The notes under the pieces are model-generated. The model worked only from the letters and a program-made list of their open reading frames with translations, was not told the DNA's origin and searched no databases. A DNA stretch of 64,000 bases. Source: Cavenderia fasciculata (taxonomy: Eukaryota > Evosea > Eumycetozoa > Acytosteliales > Cavenderiaceae). The translations under genes were made by a program, and so were the position numbers. How positions within the stretch are numbered: position 1 is the first letter of the stretch; each line of letters begins with the position of its first letter. The stretch lies in the NCBI RefSeq assembly GCF_000203815.1, contig NW_004457695.1:1-64000 (forward strand), given 5' to 3'. Of the stretch, positions 58,092 through 64,000 are shown piece by piece.

Positions 58092-58181
58092 ACAAACCAT
58101 AAACATTTAACAGATTAATGATCAATAAATATTTAAATTGTTAATAATAATAATAAGAAAGAGTTTTTTAAATTTATTGAT

Positions 58182-60676
58182 TTATAAAGTGTCACTTGTA
58201 GCGGCATCAGTTGAGGATTCATTTTTTGGGGATTCAGTTGTTGGGGATTCAGTTGATGAATTTGGTACTCTGTAGTTCTTTGGATTGACGTCACCTTTTC
58301 TGTGCTCAATGGTAACCTTAAAGATATTGGCCATCAATTGGAGCTCTTGTTTTTGTACCAATAGATGAATGGATCTCTTTCCACGCCATGATGCAAAGAC
58401 CATACCGTTGGATTGAGCTATTATATCGTCTTGATCAGTCTGCATTGGTGTTTCAACCTGTTTGTCCTTGTTGGCATCTTCCAACGACGTCTTTAATGAA
58501 GTGTCAATTTTAATAATAAAGCAACCGTGTTCCAAGGCTTCCAATTGATCTTCAATGCTTTTTGGGAATTGAGTAAACAATGGTTCGGTGGTACGAAGAA
58601 GAGTGAAAAGGTCATTTGGTGACATGATGACTGTACGGGTGTTGTGAACGGTCATATATGGTGTAATCCATTGGGAAGCAGATTGACAGATACGGTAGTT
58701 GCACTTGCTTTCTCCAAACTCGTCATGCTTTTTGAGGATTTCCAAACCGGCGTTGATAATCTTTAATCTACGATTACGATCACCTTCAACGATATTGACA
58801 ATTGGCTTGGAAGCAAAGTAAAGTACCTTTGATCCTTGACTTCTTGTCAACATTTGCTCTCTTAGAGGGAATTCCTTGTTGATACCATAAAATGCCTCTG
58901 CAACATCCAAGTCCTTTTTACATTCTTCATTGATTGTTCCAAATGGTTCTTCAAAGAATTTATGTACAGCGCTCTTTTTCTCTTTGACTTGGGTTGTAGT
59001 AGTGGTGGTGGTGGTAGTTGATGTCGATTCATCATTTAATGGTGGAGTGGTTGAAGATTCATCATTTAATGGTGGTGTAGTTGTATCTTGATCTTGTTTG
59101 TTTTGTCCAAACTCTTGTTCGTATTTGATTCTCTTTCCGATTTGATCTGGTAATTCAGCTACCTTTTCCAAAACGGTGATAAAGAAACCACCAGTATCTT
59201 GCATGTGTGGATAGACTCTCATACAATGCTTGAGGCCAGCCTTTTGAGCTTGTTCTTCGGTTGGTGGGAAAAAGGATGGGAAGATGGTCTTCTTTTTGGT
59301 CTCTGGTACTTGAGAAAAGTCTTGGTAGATTTCTCTATCCTTGTCAATGACTGGCCAGGTGTGGAGTCCATTGGCACGAATCAAAGTTGGATACTGAGCA
59401 GAAACATCGACGATACGGACAGCACCTTGACAACGATTGACGAGTTCCATAATGACAGCCTCATTTTCAATTGGATTGAGTGAACATGTAGAGTAGACCA
59501 TACGACCTCCAACCTTGAGGAGATTGGCAGCACGATAGGCAATGTGAGATTGTAGACGATGCAAACCGGCACCATCTCTTGCCTTCCATCTCTTCCAGAG
59601 GTCTGGGTTCTTTCTAAGAGTTCCATCACCAGAGCATGGAACATCGGCGAGAATACGATCGAAAAGCATTGGTCTTCTTTCGGTTTCACCCTCCTTTTGG
59701 AGATAGAGCAATGGGAATATTTGAGCTTCGTGGTTGGTAATGACAATGGTTGGTGAACCAAGACGAGCAGTTTGATGAACCAACATATAACATCTCTTGA
59801 CATCGGCATCGTTGGCAATGATCATACCCTCTGGAATGGTGGTATTTGAATTGGAACGATTGGCGTGTAAAGCTTCAATGATCTGAGTGGTCTTTGATCC
59901 TGGGGCAGCACACATATCGAGTACAAGATGGTGTGGCTCAACGTCGAGGAAGATTGGTGGGATCATTGAGACTGCTTCTTGACGAGTAAGATTACCTTCA
60001 TTGTTGTGATGCATAAGGAACTTGTGGAAAGCTTCCAATTGGTCATTCTTTCTAAAAGATCTCTTGGTGAGTGTTGAATGCCATGCCAATTCATCTGGAT
60101 ACCATGACAATGGTTTTGGTGGTTCTACGACATCTCCATCTACAATCATTTTCTCTGGTAATTGGTCAATGATATTGTGTAATTGTTTTTTTACTACATT
60201 GGTCAATGATTCACCAATAGCTCTATTGATACGGAATGTTGTTGGTAATGGCTTACCCAACCATTCCATAAACTTTTTAAAATCTTCTTCATTTGGTAAT
60301 AAATTCATTTTCTAAAAAGATAAAGATAAAGAGAAAAGATAAAGAGAAAGAGAAAGAGAAAGAGTGGGAGATTAGTTAATCAAACTACTTATTTGTCTGA
60401 TAAAATATCATTCATTCTTCATACCTTGTAATAGAATTCAAAGTCATCATTCTTTGCAATCGATGTGTACCAATCTTTTGTACCCTGTGGATGTTCATTT
60501 GTCATTGTATTTGGACCCCAAACATTTTTACTATCGTCTGTAATAGCTTTGCTCTTCTTTAATACTTTGTCATCTACATTGTCATTGTTGTTATTATTAT
60601 TGTTATCATTACCTGTTGTTGTTGCGTTGGTAGATTTCTTTGATGTCTTGGCAAACTTCTTTCTTTTTCCTGCCAT
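58182..60676 (-). CDS. nsun2: NSUN2-type tRNA (cytosine-5) methyltransferase
   Basis: Two exons, 60676-60425 and 60311-58182, give about 793 residues. The enzyme methylates C5 of cytosines in tRNA (Trm4/NSUN2 family). Motifs in order: basic N-terminus; NVWGPNTM-like start; TTFRINRA; the SAM-binding DMCAAPGSKTTQ; DVPCSGDGTLRKNP with one catalytic Cys; YSTCSLNPIENEAVI with the second Cys; then GGFFITVLEK. The C-terminal part carries the NSUN2-specific extension. A Thr-rich insert with a repeated PPLNDESSTT unit lies after the catalytic domain. It is divergent from eIF2-beta. Confidence 0.95.
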
Positions 60677-60990
60677 TTCTCTTTCTTCTTCTTCTCTTGT
60701 CTTGTTGTTGTTGTTTTACTTTTATAAATATAGAATAATAAAACACTAATAGTTGCTTTTTGTGTCAGGTGCTTTAGGAGATAGATTGTTAAAACGAGCG
60801 AGGAAACCGAAGCTCCAAGGAACTTCCTTTTTTCTCATTTTTTTTTTAATTTTTTTTCAAAGAGAGACAGGAGGATGTTGGTACTTCAACTAAAAAGTTG
60901 CAAGTTGTATTGAATCATTTCAACCTACAATATATACTCGTTTATTAATTATTTCAATCAATAAACAGATAGAAACAGAGAGAGATACAA
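60677..60990. promoter_or_regulatory. Divergent promoter between NSUN2 and eIF2-beta
   Basis: About 310 bp shared by two translation-related genes. It includes a T-rich run at about 60840-60860. No coding frame. Confidence 0.55.
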
Positions 60991-61075
60991 ATGTCAGCCA
61001 CAGAAGAATTACCAACTTTTGACGTTAGTCAAAAGAAAAAGAAAAAGACCTCCTCCTCTACCAAAGATGGTGGTA

Positions 61076-61106
<31 letters not shown>

Positions 61107-62124
61107 CTTTTTGTATCTATATATATATATTTATAGATTGATAAATTCTATAGAATTTAACTAACCCTTTTCTTTACATTGACATTTTTGATATATTGAT
61201 GTCCTTTCTTATTAATAGAGGAAAAGAAAGAGAGAAAGAGCAAAAAGACAGTAACTGAAGAACCTGCAACTGAAGAAAAAGAAAAGAAAAAGAAAAAGAA
61301 GTCATCATCAGCCGATGCTCCAGCAGCTGGAGAAGAAGCTGAAGCAGGCGATGCTATAGATTTTGGAAAAAAGAAGAAAAAGAGATCATCAAAGTCATCG
61401 TCGTCTGATGCTACTACCGAAGCAGACAATACCGAAGATACAGCACAAGAAGAGACATCAACCACAAGCACTGGTCAAGAAAAGCAAGTTGCTCAAGAGG
61501 CTGAAGATATCAATGAAGAAGTAACTGGAACTCCATGGGTTGGAACAGATCGTGATTATAAATACTCTGAATTGACATACAGAATCTACCATCTCCTCCA
61601 AGCTGGAAATCCAGAACTCATTTCCGATCAAAAACGTGCCATGAAGACTCCAAAGGTCTTTAGAGAAGGTAGCAGAAAGACTGTTTGGGCAAACTTTGCA
61701 GAGATTTGTCAAATCCTTAATCGTAAGACTGATCACGTTTTATCCTATGTATTTGCTGAATTGGGTACCAATGGTTCAGTCGATGGTAATCAAAATCTTG
61801 TCATCAAGGGACGTTTCCAACAACAACAAATGGAAGTTGTTATTCGTCATTATATTGGTATGTCATAAAGATAGATTATAATCATTGTTTTTTGAAAAAA
61901 CACTATAGTTTATTAACTTTTCAACAATCTTATCAACTATCTTTTCAATTTCTATCTCTCTAGCTGAATACGTCGCTTGTCGTAATTGTAAAAGTCCAAA
62001 TACCACACTTGATAGAAACAACCGTCTCTACTTTTTGTGTTGCAACGTCTGTAACTCAAAGAGATCTGTAGCCGTCATCAAGAAGGGTTTGGAAGTCGGA
62101 AAGAAACAACCAAAGGACAATTAA
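60991..62124 (+). CDS. eif2s2: Translation initiation factor eIF2 subunit beta
   Basis: Three exons, 60991-61072, 61219-61857 and 61964-62124, give 293 residues. The lysine-rich N-terminus contains the three poly-Lys blocks (KKKKK) that bind eIF2B and eIF5. The conserved core follows: YSELTYRIYHLLQAGNPE, FREGSRKTVWANFAEICQIL, HVLSYVFAELGTNGSVDGNQ and LVIKGRFQQ, then the C-terminal zinc ribbon CRNCKSPNTTL ... LCCNVCNSKRSV with its two Cys pairs. eIF2 brings initiator tRNA to the 40S subunit. Confidence 0.97.
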
Positions 62125-62194
62125 ATATAAATTATTCTATCTATTTTTTTTTAATCACAAAACAACAATAAGATTATCCCTATAATATTTATTC

Positions 62195-63616
62195 TTAATT
62201 TGATTGTTTATCGTTGTCGATTTGGACATCATCACCGCCATTTTTAACCTCTCCTTCTTCACTTTCTTTTGTCTTTACGTCAACTGCTTGTGGTGGAAGA
62301 GTTGAATCGTTATCATTGCTTGTTGATGTTGTTGTATCTTTTTGATCGTCTTGATTTTTATTATCACCGTCGTCATCATAATCGTCATCATCTTGGTCGT
62401 CATCTTCATCATTGTCGTCTTGATCATCTGAACGCTTTCTATTACGTCTGTTGTCTTTGGATAAATTTTCATCTTCATCCTCGACATTATCCTTGTTTAT
62501 GGTTGATGATCCATCATCATCGGTAGAAGATAAAGGTGGAGCTCTTGGATTAAAGCAATAATAAATATTTGGTTTACTTGTAGTCTTGTATTTGAATTTT
62601 GATAGTATTCTTTTATGTAACTCCCATTTTTGTGTCTAATAACATTAGAAGATAAATATGAATAAGTATGTGGAACCTATAAAAATAAATTATCATAATT
62701 AATATCGCGGTTTGAAACATACCAATAGTTTATGTTGTAACTCTTCTTGTTTCTTTATAATCTCTTCATGTAATTTTAATTCTTTTTCCTTTTGCTCCAC
62801 GATATTCTTTTTCTCCTCCTCTAGTACTCTTTCATTGTTCTTGTCAATGGTTTCATTGATTTTCTCTTCAGTCTCTATTCTTTTAATATCCGATTGTGAC
62901 TTTGCTTCAATATTCTTTTGGAAATCTTGTAACGTACGATTGAGCATACCAAACATCATTCTATTTCTTTTTTGACCTTCAACTGTTGTTGTTGTTGTTG
63001 GTAGTGGTGCTGGTGACTTGGTTACAGTTGGTAATGTTGTTGATGATGATGATGGTGTTGAAACATCATTTCCATCTTTATTATTATTATAGTTATAGTT
63101 ATTATTATGGTTATTATTATTATTTACAAACTAAAATTAGAAAAAGAGTTAATCACATGACCAATACTATGTCTGTCTAGGATAGATATTACATACTTTT
63201 TTGGGATATTGTTGGTATTTATTAAATCGATAATCATGTTGATTCAGATGATGATGTTGTTGTTGATCATTATCATTGATAATAAGCTTTCTTTGGTATT
63301 TAGTTGGTTGGTTGTTATCTTGTTGTTGATGATGATGATGATGATTATGTTGGTTGTTGTTATCTTGATAATGATGAGGATGATCTTTTCTTTTTCCACT
63401 ACCACCACCACCACTACTATTACTACTACTTGCGCCACCAATAGTTGAAGTATATATTGGATCCTTTTCTCTCTTGTCCAATAGATCTAATTTATTCTCT
63501 ACTCTTTGTCTTTGGAATTCCAATTGTTTTAGTTCAGAGTATATACCACTTCTATAACCTCCTCGACCAACTCCTCCTCCTCCTCCTCCTCCTCCTCTAG
63601 TAAAAGGTCTTGACAT
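62195..63616 (-). CDS. pnn: Pinin (exon-junction / splicing factor, memA domain)
   Basis: Three exons, 63616-63197, 63130-62723 and 62635-62195, give 422 residues. The head is Gly/Arg-rich (RPFTRGGGGGGGG). A coiled coil IYSELKQLEFQRQRVENKLD matches the pinin N-terminus. The pinin/SDK/memA domain is seen in RNRMMFGMLNRTLQDFQKNI, in the long Lys/Glu helix, and in KWELHKRILSKFKYKTTSKP followed by PNIYYCFNPRAPP. The C-terminal part is Asp/Asn-rich acidic instead of the animal RS domain. Pinin associates with the exon-junction complex and splicing speckles. It is divergent from the partial gene. Confidence 0.9.
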
Positions 63617-63868
63617 TTTATAACTGCAAATCAATCTATCTATCTATTTATCAGTAAATGTTGATGAACTTTACTTTAATCAATATTGATTAAAAGACAC
63701 ATGTTGTTTTTTAAATATTATTATTTTTTTTAAATTTTTAGGGTTTTTTTTTATTACAAAAAACGAACGATGAGCTATCCAAATTAGTTTTGTCAAAAAA
63801 AAAGAAAGGTGGATTAGATAGATTGTATACAACGCAGAGTATATCTTTTAAAAAGAGAGTTAAAAGAA

Positions 63869-64000
63869 ATGACAAACAAGAACAACAACAACAATAATAA
63901 TAATAGTAATAGTAAAAGAATAACAGATAGAGTAAAAAAAGGACAGAAAAAAGGAGGAGCACCAACCAAATTGTTATCATTTGAACAATTGGTAGCACAA
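63869..64000 (+). CDS. 5' part of an unidentified gene, cut by the window edge
   Basis: From ATG 63869 the frame stays open for 44 codons to the end of the window. It is an Asn run, then a basic stretch (SKRITDRVKKGQKKGGAP), then TKLLSFEQLVAQ. Its Asn run and basic start are common in amoebal nucleolar or nuclear proteins, but no family can be named from so little. It is divergent from pinin with a 250-bp spacer. Confidence 0.6.
   Translation, partial: MTNKNNNNNNNNSNSKRITDRVKKGQKKGGAPTKLLSFEQLVAQ

Noticed and set aside
1-64000. tRNA genes, rRNA, retroelements and virus-like sequences
   Set aside because: No T-loop GGTTCGA-type box in cloverleaf context, no reverse transcriptase, integrase or capsid-like reading frame, and no long terminal direct repeats were noticed. 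A tRNA scan would be the decisive test.

Overview
The window is nuclear DNA of a dictyostelid social amoeba. The evidence is AT-rich spacers, short (about 60-130 bp) GT(A/G)...AG introns, standard stop codons, long Asn, Gln, Ser and Thr runs coded by AAT, CAA and AGT-type triplets, and a gene set typical of the group (Rab-GAP, TKL kinases, divergent G-alpha, p22phox, PX/PH myotubularin, filamin-repeat kinase). I cannot fix the species. No virus-like element, rRNA, tRNA or CRISPR array is visible. The only mobile element is a small inverted-repeat DNA element at the extreme left edge.

Layout. 1-1748 is a gene-free AT-rich block holding a 341-bp MITE-like element and a decayed repeat of about 150 bp. 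Then 30 complete gene models and one partial one follow on alternating strands: RCC1-TBC fusion (+, 1749-5133); two-TM orphan (-, 5142-5967); secreted orphan (+); DCN1-like neddylation factor (+); NudE (-); S28 serine peptidase (+); PH-LIM protein (+); p22phox (-); orphan with (CAG)25 (+); degenerate G-alpha (+); secreted orphan (-); degenerate arylamine N-acetyltransferase-like gene (+); PX-PH-GRAM-myotubularin (-); mitochondrial SRP54 M-domain-like protein (-); Mei2-like RNA-binding protein (-); Rab without C-terminal Cys (+); mitochondrial motif-repeat protein (-); small membrane protein (+); FAMeT-cysteine dioxygenase fusion (-); snurportin-1 (-); Rab GDI (-); TKL kinase (+); cytochrome P450 with a frame break (-); mS33-like mitoribosomal protein (+); Bet1 SNARE (+); G8/beta-helix surface protein (-); filamin-armadillo-TKL kinase (+); NSUN2 (-); eIF2-beta (+); pinin (-); and an unidentified gene running off the right edge (+).

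There is no operon logic, but many neighbours form divergent pairs sharing 300-800 bp AT-rich promoters (NudE/S28, secreted orphan/NAT, Mei2-like/Rab, GDI/TKL, P450/mS33, G8/filamin kinase, NSUN2/eIF2-beta, pinin/partial gene). Functional themes are membrane traffic (TBC, Rab, GDI, Bet1, myotubularin), signalling (G-alpha, two TKL kinases), RNA work (Mei2-like, NSUN2, pinin, snurportin, eIF2-beta) and mitochondria (mS33, SRP54-M-like protein, motif-repeat protein).

The most interesting items are host proteins built on familiar folds that have lost the residues the fold is known for: a G-alpha without its catalytic Arg and Gln, an NAT-like protein with Ser for the catalytic Cys, a Rab with no prenylation cysteine, and an SRP54 M-domain without its GTPase, apparently sent to mitochondria. 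All exon boundaries were read by eye from GT-AG sites and checked for phase. Coordinates may be off by a base where noted as tentative.
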